Of a DNA stretch of 64,000 bases, positions 26,410 through 36,294 are shown in pieces. The position numbers and the translations under genes are program-made. The number at the start of each line of letters is the position of its first letter. Within the stretch, counting starts at the first letter, position 1. Below the pieces are notes generated by a model that was given only the letters and a program-made list of their open reading frames with translations, was not told the DNA's origin and made no database searches. This stretch comes from Methylacidiphilum caldifontis (GTDB lineage Bacteria; Verrucomicrobiota; Verrucomicrobiia; Methylacidiphilales; Methylacidiphilaceae), in NCBI RefSeq assembly GCF_017310505.1, contig NZ_CP065957.1, forward strand, positions 1,302,001-1,366,000, read 5' to 3'.

Positions 26410-27294
26410 ATGGCTACAACTAGGGAAATCCGAAGACGTATCAGATCTATAAAAAATACTGCTCAGATCACCAAAGCGATGCAGATGGTCGCTGCATCGA
26501 AAATGCGTAAAGCCCAACAAAGAGCCATTGAAGGAAGACCCTATCACAGTCTTTTCCAGGAAATTGTTCATAGTCTAATTCCTCAAGCTGGCCAACTGAT
26601 TCATCCTTTACTGCAAGCAAGAACGATACAAAAAGAAGCTGTATTTGTGATTGGAACAGATAAAGGTCTATGTGGTCCATTGAATACCAATCTTCTTCGT
26701 GAAATTATCAAACATCATAGTCCAAACCATGTGTATGTCAGCATGGGAAAGAAGGTCAGAAATTATCTGTCTACTCTAAAAGGGAGCAAAGGAGAAAATT
26801 TGCTTTGGGCTGATTTCGAACTCAAAGATAACCTTTCTTTCCGGGAGGCAAAAAGGATAGGTCAGTTTCTTATTGAAAAATATCTTAATAAAGAAATTGA
26901 TGCCATTTCAATCGCCTATTCTCATTTTGTCAACCCACTCATTCAAAAGCCTATTTATCGACGCATTGCTCCGCTCAGTGAAGTGGAATTAATGAAAAAA
27001 GAAGAAAAAAAAGAACAGCACTCTGCAGAAAGTTTTATTCCCTTTAACTTCGAGCCCTCTCCAGAAGAACTGCTCAACAATATTTTACCCTTTTACGTCC
27101 ACTGGGAAATCTATCAATCTATTCTGGATAACCTGGCCTCGGAACATAGCGCAAGAATGGTAGCGATGAAAAGCGCCACAGAGAATGCCAAAAGTTTGCT
27201 TCAAGATTTATCCTTGGAATACAACAAAGCCAGGCAAGAATCGATAACAAAAGAAATTCTGGAAATTGCAACCGCGCAATATGCGATGGAATAA
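26410..27294 (+). CDS. atpG: ATP synthase F1 subunit gamma
   Basis: Central rotor shaft, 294 residues. The N-terminal helix TREIRRRIRSIKNTAQITKA, with MQMVAASKMRKAQ, and the C-terminal helix SEHSARMVAMKSATENAKSL, with YNKARQESITKEILEIA, are the conserved coiled-coil pair. The middle holds the Rossmann-like domain with VIGTDKGLCGPLN. It starts 14 nt after atpA and ends 25 nt before atpD. Confidence 0.97.
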   Translation: MATTREIRRRIRSIKNTAQITKAMQMVAASKMRKAQQRAIEGRPYHSLFQEIVHSLIPQAGQLIHPLLQARTIQKEAVFVIGTDKGLCGPLNTNLLREIIKHHSPNHVYVSMGKKVRNYLSTLKGSKGENLLWADFELKDNLSFREAKRIGQFLIEKYLNKEIDAISIAYSHFVNPLIQKPIYRRIAPLSEVELMKKEEKKEQHSAESFIPFNFEPSPEELLNNILPFYVHWEIYQSILDNLASEHSARMVAMKSATENAKSLLQDLSLEYNKARQESITKEILEIATAQYAME

Positions 27295-27307
27295 AAATTA
27301 AACCTAA

Positions 27308-28723
<1,416 letters not shown>

Positions 28724-28729
28724 GGAGTT

Positions 28730-29164
28730 ATGAGCATGACATTGCAACTGGTTACTCCAGATGGAGTGACCTTTTCAGAAGAAGTTGAGCAGGTCACCTT
28801 GCCAGCTATTGATGGAGAAATGGGTATTTATCCTAATCATGAACCTCTAATAACCCAAATCGTTCCCGGTGAATTATCCTATACAAAAAATGGCGGTAAA
28901 AAATATTTTCTGGCTATTGGAGAAGGATTTGTAAAAATAACGGCTAAAAATGTATCCATTCTTGTCGATATGGCTTTAAGAGAAGAGGAAATAGAAGAGA
29001 AGAAAGTAGAGGAAGCTATTGCTCGGGCCCAAGCTGCCATAAAGCAAAAACTTATTGGAGAAGAGGAACTCGCAGCTACTCAAGCCATACTCCTGAAATC
29101 CATGGCACAATTAAAAGTCAAACGTAGAAGGCATGGCTCTGGAGCACCTCCAGCAACAAGTTAA
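28730..29164 (+). CDS. atpC: ATP synthase F1 subunit epsilon
   Basis: Last subunit of the operon, 144 residues. The beta-sandwich domain starts LQLVTPDGVTFSEEVEQVTLP and has DGEMGIYPNHEPLITQIVPGEL and FLAIGEGFVKI, followed by the inhibitory helical hairpin (EEEIEEKKVEEAIARAQAA). It begins 6 nt after atpD. The C-terminal tail is basic and slightly longer than usual (KVKRRRHGSGAPPATS). Confidence 0.94.
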   Translation: MSMTLQLVTPDGVTFSEEVEQVTLPAIDGEMGIYPNHEPLITQIVPGELSYTKNGGKKYFLAIGEGFVKITAKNVSILVDMALREEEIEEKKVEEAIARAQAAIKQKLIGEEELAATQAILLKSMAQLKVKRRRHGSGAPPATS

Positions 29165-29240
29165 GATTAGAATTAGTCAAAGAACCAAAAAAAAGGGCAT
29201 AAAATGGTTTTGTTGCTGTGGATTGGTTTATATTTTATTC

Positions 29241-29546
29241 ATGATTTTTCCAAGACACGTTGATATCGTTGGTCATTATTTAGCTATTCAATGGAATGAT
29301 CAGTCGGAGTCCTTGATTCTCCTTGAGAAACTAAGAAAAAACTGCCCTTGTGCCCTTTGCCAGGGTGAAAGCACGATACTTACTCAAAAAAAAGCTCCAT
29401 CCCTTTCCTATAGTCCTCAAAGCATGGAATTAAAAGAAACACGGATTGTAGGCAGTTACGGACTCCAATGCTTTTGGGCAGATGGACATCAAACTGGAAT
29501 TTATCCCTTTTCTTTGCTTTACGAACTGGGGAAAGAAAATAGTTGA
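29241..29546 (+). CDS. DUF971 (GBBH-like N-terminal) domain protein
   Basis: A ~101-residue DUF971 protein: IVGHYLAIQWNDQSESLILLEKLRKNCPCALCQGE matches the typical start with its CPCAxC cysteines, and RIVGSYGLQCFWADGHQTGIYPFSLLYEL matches the typical end. The domain also occurs at the N-terminus of gamma-butyrobetaine hydroxylase, where it binds zinc. Stand-alone bacterial forms have no settled role. The frame is open back to an ATG at 29133, which would overlap atpC and add a cysteine-rich hydrophobic stretch; the ATG at 29241 fits the domain better. No ribosome site clearly decides. Confidence 0.72.
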   Translation: MIFPRHVDIVGHYLAIQWNDQSESLILLEKLRKNCPCALCQGESTILTQKKAPSLSYSPQSMELKETRIVGSYGLQCFWADGHQTGIYPFSLLYELGKENS

Positions 29547-29574
29547 AAGTTTAAAGAATGAACTCTTTCAAACG

Positions 29575-30498
29575 ATGAAAGAAATAAAGTCGGCTGTCAA
29601 TCCCTTTAAAGAAGCCTTGAAATTTCTTCCAGCCGATATCCTTTGTGGAATCTCTGGAGGAGTAGACTCCATTGTCCTTCTCCATAGTTTGGTAGAATCA
29701 GGGAAAAGACCAGTCGTCTTACATTTCAAACACGGCTGGAGAAAGGAAGAAGAATATGATGCAAAACTCGTTGAGGAAACGGCAAAAGAACTCGGTGTTG
29801 AATTCATAACAGGAAAATCTAAAAAATCACTACCCCAAAGCGAAGCTATAGCTAGAGAAGATCGTTTCAGATTTTTTAAAACCGTAGCAGAGCAAAAAAA
29901 CTGTTTTAACCTTGTTTTAGCGCATCATGCTGATGACCAGGTAGAAACCTTCTTGATGCAACTGATAAGGGGGACAGGAAGCAGGGGATGGGGAATGGAC
30001 AAGCAAACTAGTTTTGGAAAACTCATTATCTATAGACCCTTTCTCGAATTCTGGAAATCTGATATTATCAGTTTTGCTCAAAAAAGAAATTATCGATGGG
30101 TAGAGGATCAAACCAATGACAATGCTCTTTTTCTTAGAAACAGGATTAGAAAAGAACTTATCCCATTTTTAGAGAATCGGTTTTCTAGATCAATCAAAAA
30201 ATCCTTATGGAAATTTTGTGAGGTGTTAAGGGAAGAAAAAAAATGGATGACCAGCCTTGTTCAAGATTTGTCATCTTCTCACACACTCCGCTTAGCCGAT
30301 TTAGAAAGTGCTCCCATTGGGAAAAAACGATTAATTCTAGCTCTTTGGCTTAAAAAAAGAGGAATTAGCGACATCAGCTTCGATGATATTGAGTCCATTC
30401 GAAAACTGATCGAAGAACAGGGCAAAAAAAAATGCAATTTAAGCAGAAAAGCTGCTGTCATATTAACTAAAGGTGAACTCCTTTTAACCACGCAATGA
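29575..30498 (+). CDS. tilS: tRNA(Ile)-lysidine synthase TilS
   Basis: Adds lysine to C34 of the AUA-reading tRNA(Ile), an essential decoding step. The PP-loop ILCGISGGVDSIVLLHSLVE binds ATP. Further conserved blocks are AREDRFRFF, LVLAHHADDQVETFLMQLIRGTGSRG, IYRPFLEF and WVEDQTNDNALFLRNRIRKELIPFLE. Length is 307 residues from the ATG at 29575; the frame is open to 29482, but that start would overlap the DUF971 gene. The stop overlaps the start of the pseudouridine synthase gene by 4 nt, so they are co-translated. Confidence 0.94.
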   Translation: MKEIKSAVNPFKEALKFLPADILCGISGGVDSIVLLHSLVESGKRPVVLHFKHGWRKEEEYDAKLVEETAKELGVEFITGKSKKSLPQSEAIAREDRFRFFKTVAEQKNCFNLVLAHHADDQVETFLMQLIRGTGSRGWGMDKQTSFGKLIIYRPFLEFWKSDIISFAQKRNYRWVEDQTNDNALFLRNRIRKELIPFLENRFSRSIKKSLWKFCEVLREEKKWMTSLVQDLSSSHTLRLADLESAPIGKKRLILALWLKKRGISDISFDDIESIRKLIEEQGKKKCNLSRKAAVILTKGELLLTTQ

Positions 30499-31229
30499 AA
30501 GCCCATCTTGGAATTGTATTCCCAATCAGGATTAATCGTTATCTGGCTTCTTGCGGCCTTGGTTCAAGAAGAAGTTGTGAAACCCTTGTCCGTGAAGGAC
30601 GGATTAAGGTAAACGGTCTTATAGTCAGAACTCTTGGACAAAGAATCTATCCTGAAGACAAAGTAGAGTTAGACGGCAACCAGCTATTATGCCCACAACA
30701 AAAACAAACTTTTTTGTTTTACAAGCCAAGAGGAATAGTCTGTAGCCGAAAGAATGCCTTTGGAGAAAAAACGATCTACGATCTTTTACCTCCCTCTGTT
30801 CAGTCGCTATTCTATGTGGGTAGGCTTGATAAAGAAAGTGAAGGGCTTCTCCTTTTGACCAATGATGGGTTGTTAGCCAACAAAATTCTTCATCCCAAAT
30901 ATCACTTTACAAAAAGCTATATTGTTAGCCTTGGAAGAGCCTTTGACGAAAAAGATAAAAAAGATCTTCTTAAAGGTATGTATATCGAAGGAAAAAGAGT
31001 TAAGGCAGAAGAGGTAATCATTCAAGAGGAAAACAAGTTAAAAGTTGTATTAACTCAAGGGATGAAGAGACAAATCCGGATAATGTTATCGATTCTTGGA
31101 TACAAAGTCATTAGGCTTAGAAGAATAGCTATAGGCCCTCTTACTCTTGGAAAAATGAAGCCGGGAGAGCTACGTCCCTTAACAGAAAAAGAAAAAAAAT
31201 CCCTCTATAGAGCTTGCGAACTTTTATGA
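30495..31229 (+). CDS. 16S/23S rRNA pseudouridine synthase, RsuA/RluB type
   Basis: A 244-residue enzyme with an N-terminal S4 RNA-binding domain (INRYLASCGLGSRRSCETLVRE) and the RsuA/RluB/RluE-type catalytic domain. The active-site aspartate is in YVGRLDKESEGLLLLTNDG. FLFYKPRGIVCS, KSYIVSL and QGMKRQIRIMLSILGYKVIRLRRIAIG are further conserved blocks. It isomerises one uridine in ribosomal RNA; whether the target is 16S or 23S cannot be read from sequence. Overlaps tilS by 4 nt. Confidence 0.92.
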   Translation: MKAHLGIVFPIRINRYLASCGLGSRRSCETLVREGRIKVNGLIVRTLGQRIYPEDKVELDGNQLLCPQQKQTFLFYKPRGIVCSRKNAFGEKTIYDLLPPSVQSLFYVGRLDKESEGLLLLTNDGLLANKILHPKYHFTKSYIVSLGRAFDEKDKKDLLKGMYIEGKRVKAEEVIIQEENKLKVVLTQGMKRQIRIMLSILGYKVIRLRRIAIGPLTLGKMKPGELRPLTEKEKKSLYRACELL

Positions 31230-31262
31230 TGACACTTTAACTACAAAAAAGAGAAACCGAGT

Positions 31263-32657
31263 ATGAATAGCAACAACCCTCTATGGGGAGGTCGTTTCAA
31301 TGAAAAGCCTTCTTCAGTGTTTTTAGAATTTAGTCAATCAATAAGCTTTGATTGGAGGCTTTACAGCCAGGATATTCGGGGAAGCATCGCCCATGCTCGA
31401 ATGCTGGAAAAAATTGGCATTATTAATGCCACAGAAAGTGAAGAAATTCAAAAAGGGTTAACGGAGATTCTTCAAGAGATAGAGCAAGGACAATTCAGCT
31501 GGTCAACAGAGCTTGAAGATATCCACATGAATATTGAAAGCGCTCTTATTAAAAAAACAAAAGCAGGTCTCAAACTCCATACGGCTAGGAGCAGAAATGA
31601 TCAAATTGCGACAACGATGCGTTTGTGGCTAAAAGAAGAAGTCCAAAAAATACTAACTCTTCTTAGCCGGCTGCAAGCCGTTTTGGTCTCTTGGGCTGAA
31701 GACAATTTGGATGTCGTTATCCCTGGCTACACACATCTTCAAAGGGCTCAACCTGTCTGTTTATCCCACCAGATTCTGGCTTATGTTGAAATGCTAGAGA
31801 GAGATAAGGAAAGGTTTCAAGAATGCTATAAGCATGCGGATGTTTTAGTGTTGGGCAGTGGTGCCTTGGCAGGAAGCACGCTCCCTTTAGACAGGGAGTA
31901 TGTGGCCAGGTTGTTAGGCTTTGAGAAGATAGCCGAAAATTCAATGGATGCGGTCAGCGATCGAGACTTTGTTCTAGATTTTCTCTATGGAGCATCTACA
32001 TTGGGTGTTCATCTATCACGGTTTGCGGAAGATATGATTCTTTGGTCTACAAGCGAGTGGGGGTTTTTGGAATTACCTGATTCGTTTTCTTCTGGTTCAA
32101 GCTTGATGCCCAACAAAAAAAACCCGGATTGCTTTGAACTTTTGCGTGGAAAATCGGCTCGGTTGATCTCGAATCTAACCAGGTTATCTATTCTCCTCAG
32201 ATCACTGCCCTTGACCTACAATAGGGACATGCAGGAAGATAAAGAACCACTGTTCGATTCCGCAGACACCGTTGAGCTCTGTCTTGAAATGCTTATAGCT
32301 GTGGTACCCAATCTAAAGATCAAAAAACACCGTTGCATGCATCAGTCTCAAGATCCTCTTCTTTATGCCACTGACATCGCCGATTGGCTTGTAGAAAAAC
32401 AGGTTCCCTTTAGGGAAGCCCACCATAAAGTGGGTGAGTTGGTGGGTTATTGCCAAAAAAACTCCCTTTTGCTGTCCGCTGTTCCAGAGTCTATTTTAGA
32501 AACCATACATCCCGAGCTCCCAAAGCAATGGAAAACATTCTTTGATCCCCAAAAATCCCTGGAAAGGAAAAAAACTCTCGGCTCACCTAATCCAGATTTT
32601 GTAAGGAAAAGAATTCAGTTCTGGAAAGAAAAATTAAAAAAGTTTCAGAATTCTTAA
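31263..32657 (+). CDS. argH: Argininosuccinate lyase ArgH
   Basis: Cleaves argininosuccinate to arginine and fumarate in arginine synthesis. The 464 residues start LWGGRFNEKPSSVFLEFSQSI. They contain EDIHMNIESALI, LHTARSRNDQIATTMRLWL, GYTHLQRAQPVCLSHQ, and the fumarase-superfamily signature GSSLMPNKKNPD with the catalytic serine loop. The C-terminal domain (FREAHHKVGELV) is complete. It converges on ccsA with only 6 nt between stops. Confidence 0.97.
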   Translation: MNSNNPLWGGRFNEKPSSVFLEFSQSISFDWRLYSQDIRGSIAHARMLEKIGIINATESEEIQKGLTEILQEIEQGQFSWSTELEDIHMNIESALIKKTKAGLKLHTARSRNDQIATTMRLWLKEEVQKILTLLSRLQAVLVSWAEDNLDVVIPGYTHLQRAQPVCLSHQILAYVEMLERDKERFQECYKHADVLVLGSGALAGSTLPLDREYVARLLGFEKIAENSMDAVSDRDFVLDFLYGASTLGVHLSRFAEDMILWSTSEWGFLELPDSFSSGSSLMPNKKNPDCFELLRGKSARLISNLTRLSILLRSLPLTYNRDMQEDKEPLFDSADTVELCLEMLIAVVPNLKIKKHRCMHQSQDPLLYATDIADWLVEKQVPFREAHHKVGELVGYCQKNSLLLSAVPESILETIHPELPKQWKTFFDPQKSLERKKTLGSPNPDFVRKRIQFWKEKLKKFQNS

Positions 32658-32663
32658 AAAAGC

Positions 32664-34346
32664 TCAAACCTCAATAGGAGAAGGGGGAGGATTTTGTCCT
32701 TCTTTCTTTCTTAACCTATATTGTACCACACTGTAAAAAACAAAAACTATTTCTAATAAAACATAAACCAGAACATAGCCCAGTCCACCACTGCCAAATC
32801 CATAACTGTGTAAGCCCTTCCCTAATACGAAATTAACTCCATACCAAGCCATAAGAACACTCAGAAAACAGAATATGGAACCTATAGCCAATCCGAATTC
32901 TCCCCACCATCGAGCTATGCGGCCATGTAGGACAACTAAATAACAAAGAAGAGTAATTAAAGCCCATGTTTCTTTAGGATCCCAATCCCAGAATCTTCCC
33001 CATGAATAATTTGCCCAAACCCCACCAAGAATGGTCCCTGTAGCCAACAAAAACACTCCAATTTGAAGAGAGCGGTAAATATACTTTGCCAAAATCCCTC
33101 TTTGGAAATTTCCAAATTCAGGATTTCTGAATGAATTCCACAAGTATATATGGCCAAGCCCAAGAGCAAGGGCAAAAGCAGCATAGCTTAAAGTAATAGT
33201 TAATACATGAATAGTTAGCCAAAAATTATTCCGCAGTACCGGGACAAGGGGCTGAATGGTAGGATCAAAAATCAAGGGTTGAGATTCAACTATAAGCATG
33301 CATACCGCTGCAAAGGGAGTGGATGCGACCAAGAAAAAATGAGAATGATAAATGGCCTCAAAAATAAGAGAAAAAAGTATAGCCCCAAAAGAAACCCAAA
33401 TAACCGACTCATACATATTACTTACAGGAGGCCGACCCGCAATAAGTATTCTGCAAATAAACCCGTAAACATGGAAAAGAAAACCGAAAACCGTCAACCC
33501 CCAACCAATCCTATATCCTAATTCTTTCTTCCAACCGCTAGTCACAAGAAAAACAACAGAAGCCAATATATAGCAGACAAGAGTCCATTTCCAAGGATCC
33601 AAAACCGAATAAGTATGCTCAAAAAGGAGGGAATCCACTGCAGGATATATCCTTGGACTGTAATCTCTGATCTGTTTAGCAAATTGAGCGGCCTCTTCCT
33701 GAGCTTTTGATATCTCGCCTTTAAGATAAGACCTTTTCATCGAATCGAAAATGGCCGTTAAGGCATCCGAAAGACCTTGAGGATAATAAAGATTGGCTTT
33801 CTCAACCGTAACCCATTTTTTAGTAGGATCTGAAGAGTCGGGAATGACATCAAAAATCTCCCCTGAATACAGCTCTTCGAAGAGTTTCATTCGTGAAGAA
33901 ACAGCCATTGCTTCTTTTTCCTCAGGTTTTAACGAAGAACCTTCAGTACTACTCCTATGCAGATGTCTTAAGGCAAAGTCCTTAAAAAGGGTGTTTTCTT
34001 GGAGTTGTTGAAAAGAAAAAAGTTTTCGATGCAAATCTAATCCAATATCTTTTCTTAATACAGGACTATCGACAAGAATCACCGGTTGCCTTTCCCATCC
34101 CTCAGGATGAAACCATAGGGATAGAACAAAATCTGTACTTCCAATCTTTTCACCTTCATTAGTTCTTATTGAATCTTTACCACTCAAGCTAAGCAATATT
34201 TCTCGAGCAAAAACTGTTAAGGGTTTTTTTCTGCCCGCATGTTGAATAGCTATCTGAGAAAATTGGTTCAGTTCCTTTGCTCCTAAGGATGGGGGAATTA
34301 TGCAGAGAACAATCAGAATTACCCTCAATATCATTTTGGACATCAT
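32664..34346 (-). CDS. ccsA: Cytochrome c biogenesis protein CcsA (system II)
   Basis: Haem-handling protein of system II cytochrome c maturation, 560 residues. The C-terminal half has about eight membrane segments and the tryptophan-rich haem motif WANYSWGRFWDWDPKETWAL, with conserved histidines in TIHVLTITLSYAAF, LHGRIARWWG and LHSYGFG. The N-terminal signal segment is followed by ~230 exported residues with no clear family. This layout resembles the long CcsA or ResB/ResC fusions of Bacteroidota-like bacteria, but a ResB domain was not recognised. It is required by the many c-type cytochromes nearby, including HaoA with nine haems. Confidence 0.9.
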   Translation of the reverse strand: MMSKMILRVILIVLCIIPPSLGAKELNQFSQIAIQHAGRKKPLTVFAREILLSLSGKDSIRTNEGEKIGSTDFVLSLWFHPEGWERQPVILVDSPVLRKDIGLDLHRKLFSFQQLQENTLFKDFALRHLHRSSTEGSSLKPEEKEAMAVSSRMKLFEELYSGEIFDVIPDSSDPTKKWVTVEKANLYYPQGLSDALTAIFDSMKRSYLKGEISKAQEEAAQFAKQIRDYSPRIYPAVDSLLFEHTYSVLDPWKWTLVCYILASVVFLVTSGWKKELGYRIGWGLTVFGFLFHVYGFICRILIAGRPPVSNMYESVIWVSFGAILFSLIFEAIYHSHFFLVASTPFAAVCMLIVESQPLIFDPTIQPLVPVLRNNFWLTIHVLTITLSYAAFALALGLGHIYLWNSFRNPEFGNFQRGILAKYIYRSLQIGVFLLATGTILGGVWANYSWGRFWDWDPKETWALITLLCYLVVLHGRIARWWGEFGLAIGSIFCFLSVLMAWYGVNFVLGKGLHSYGFGSGGLGYVLVYVLLEIVFVFYSVVQYRLRKKEGQNPPPSPIEV

Positions 34347-34449
34347 GATAGTAAAAAGATAGTAATTGAGTATTTAAAGTAAATAAACAAAATACTATTT
34401 ATGTCAAAAGAAGCAAGCTTTCTCTTTCCTTCTTTCTATAATCAACAAT

Positions 34450-34880
34450 TTATTTGACCAAGTGCGCGGGCTTGCCCCGCCGCTTGGGGCGGGGAAGGAT
34501 AGCGCGGAGGGCGTAGCCGTCCTTGGTTTCAGTGTGGCGTCTGCAGCTGCCCTGGTGTAATGGCGCACGATGGAAATCGGCGCGCCCCCGCAGCTTGAAG
34601 CGAAGTACGACGGCGACCACAGCACACCGCGCCAGTACCAGCTCTGAATGTCGGGCCGCTCTTTGCGCAGCAAGCGGCTGGATACGCCCTTGAGACTGTT
34701 CATGAGGTTGGAGACGGCGACCTTGGGCGGATATTCCACGAGCAGATGGACGTGATCGTCCTCGCCGTCCATCTCGTGATGGCGTCGTCGAACACTTTGC
34801 GGCGGTATTTCGTCACGAAGATGGACATGCATCTTGAAAACACAGTGCCGTCCATGCCTTATATCTTGATTTTGCGCCAT
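34450..34880 (-). pseudogene. Frameshifted, internally deleted TnpA
   Basis: The HUH block DDHVHLLVEYPPKVAVSNLMNS, then LKGVSSRLLRKE, SPSYFASSCGGAPI and the tyrosine helix IVRHY remain. The upstream part reads MHVHLRDEIPPQ in one frame but FVTKYRRKVFDDAI in the next, showing a frameshift near 34830. About 40 residues between that block and EMDGEDDHVH are missing. A second shift after IVRHY restores a frame ending in AHLVK with a TAA at 34450-34452. The transposase is dead unless some shifts are sequencing errors. Confidence 0.8.
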
Positions 34881-34900
34881 AGGCTAAGTATAATGTTTCC

Positions 34901-36181
34901 ATGCTTATCCGCCAAGCCTTCAAGTACGAATTGATGCCAAACGGCCAGCAAGAGCGGCAAATGTGCCGCTTCGCTGGCTCATGCCGGTTCGTCTACAACA
35001 GGGCGCTGGCGTTGCAGAAGGAGCGCCACGAGCGAGGCGAGAAAAAACTTGGCTACGCTGGGTTGTGCAAGCTGCTCACCGAGTGGCGCAACAGCGCGGA
35101 AACGGCATGGCTCAAGGACGCTCCGGTGCATCCCTTGCACCAATCCCTCAAAGACCTGGAGCGAGCCTACGCCAACTTCTTTGCCAAGTGGGCTGGTTTC
35201 CCACGCTTCAGGAAGAAAGGCATGTCGGATAGCTTCCGCTACCCCGACCCGAAGCAGATCAAGCTGGAGCAGCACAACAACCGCATCTTTCTGGCCAAGC
35301 TCGGCTGGCTGCGCTACCGCAACAGCCGGGAGCTGCTCGGTGTAGTCAAGAACGTCACCGTAAGCCAGTCATGCGGTAAGTGGTACGTGAGCATCCAGAC
35401 CGAGCGGGAGGTTGAGCAGATCGTCCCGCAAGGGGGTACGGTTGGCATCGACATGGGGATCGCCCGCTTCGCTACGCTTTCGGATGGCACGTTCTACGCC
35501 CCGCTCCACAGCTTCAGGCGGCATGAGATGGCGTTGCGCAAGGCGCAGCAGTCATTGAGCCGCAGGGTCAGATTTAGCAACAACTGGAGGAAGGCAAAAG
35601 CAAGAGTTGGGCGCATCCACGCACGCATCGCCAATGTCCGCCGCGACTTCCTGCATAAGACCTCGACAGCGATCAGCAAAAACCACGCTGTAGTCTTCGT
35701 CGAGGACTTGCAGCTACGGAACATGTCCGGGTCGGCGGCGGGCACTGTCGAGGCTCCAGGCCGAAACGTTCGGGCCATGTCCGGCCTGAACAAGTCGATC
35801 CTGGATCAAGGTTGGTTCGAGTTCGGTCGCCAACTGGACTACAAGCTGGCATGGCGGGGCGGCCGGCTGGTCGCCGTGCCGCCGCAGAATACGAGCCGCG
35901 CCTGCCCGTGCTGCGGACACGTTTCGGCGGACAACCGCCAGACGCAGGCCCGGTTTGCGTGTGTGGAATGTGGTTTCGAGGACAACGCCGATGTGGTCGG
36001 TGCAATCAACATCTTCTCTCGCGGGATGCAAATGTTGCGGGACGAAGGGCAGGGCACGCTGCACGCTTGCAGCGGGATGGCGCAAGCCGTCAGCCCGGAT
36101 GGCCTGTGGATCGAACCGCGCTGGCGGTCGGAAGCAGGAACCCACCGAAGCGACCCAGGAGAGGCGCCATGCCACCCCTGA
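34901..36181 (+). CDS. tnpB: TnpB RNA-guided endonuclease (IS605 OrfB)
   Basis: A complete 426-residue TnpB. It starts RQAFKYELMPNGQQERQMCRFAG with the helix-turn-helix region (FVYNRALALQKER) and has GFPRFRKKG. The RuvC aspartate is Asp184 (VGIDMGIARFATLSDG), the glutamate Glu268 (VVFVEDLQLRNM) and the final aspartate Asp364 (DNADVVGAINIF). The zinc ribbon has Cys335/Cys338 and Cys354/Cys357. All catalytic residues are present, so it may still cut DNA guided by an RNA from the element's right end. Base composition is clearly richer in G+C than the neighbours, a sign of transfer. Confidence 0.93.
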   Translation: MLIRQAFKYELMPNGQQERQMCRFAGSCRFVYNRALALQKERHERGEKKLGYAGLCKLLTEWRNSAETAWLKDAPVHPLHQSLKDLERAYANFFAKWAGFPRFRKKGMSDSFRYPDPKQIKLEQHNNRIFLAKLGWLRYRNSRELLGVVKNVTVSQSCGKWYVSIQTEREVEQIVPQGGTVGIDMGIARFATLSDGTFYAPLHSFRRHEMALRKAQQSLSRRVRFSNNWRKAKARVGRIHARIANVRRDFLHKTSTAISKNHAVVFVEDLQLRNMSGSAAGTVEAPGRNVRAMSGLNKSILDQGWFEFGRQLDYKLAWRGGRLVAVPPQNTSRACPCCGHVSADNRQTQARFACVECGFEDNADVVGAINIFSRGMQMLRDEGQGTLHACSGMAQAVSPDGLWIEPRWRSEAGTHRSDPGEAPCHP

Positions 36182-36224
36182 GCGCCGTAGGAATCTCCGG
36201 CCTTCAGGCCGGGGAGGATGTCAA
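36090..36224 (+). ncRNA. Candidate omegaRNA (reRNA) scaffold at the IS right end
   Basis: In characterised TnpB systems the guide RNA overlaps the tnpB 3' end and runs through the right end into flanking DNA. Here that region ends with a strong hairpin (36195-36214, 8 bp with one G-U pair, TTCA loop) and AGGATGTCAA. The guide would start at 36225 with ATTTCATTGACC. The 5' boundary is a guess, and transcription has not been shown. Confidence 0.45.
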
Positions 36225-36294
36225 ATTTCATTGACCTAAGAAAAATTGAAAAACAATGATCAGTTGATTTTAATAAAGAGTTTCAGTTCAAAAG

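Larger units (their letters stand above)
34459..36224 (+). mobile_element. IS200/IS605-type element with intact TnpB (copy 2)
   Basis: A GC-rich insertion between ccsA and ribBA with divergent tnpA (minus) and tnpB (plus). The right end is the classical IS605 type: a hairpin CTCCGGCC-TTCA-GGCCGGGG (36195-36214) followed by AGGATGTCAA. The left end has a stem CCCCGCC (34475-34481) with GGCGGGG (34488-34494). TTGAC at 34454-34458 just left of the element is the likely target/TAM. No target duplication is expected for this family. It differs in sequence from the copy at 15.5-17.0 kb. Confidence 0.85.

Noticed and set aside
34404-34880. Open minus-strand frame that looks like a complete 158-residue TnpA
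   Set aside because: The frame only strings together pieces: the KYRRK block is out of frame, about 40 residues are missing, and the tail leaves the element in a wrong frame.
35494-36234. Several long open frames opposite or overlapping tnpB (both strands)
   Set aside because: These are shadows caused by high G+C in the IS element. They have no family motifs, while tnpB carries the full RuvC and zinc-ribbon pattern.
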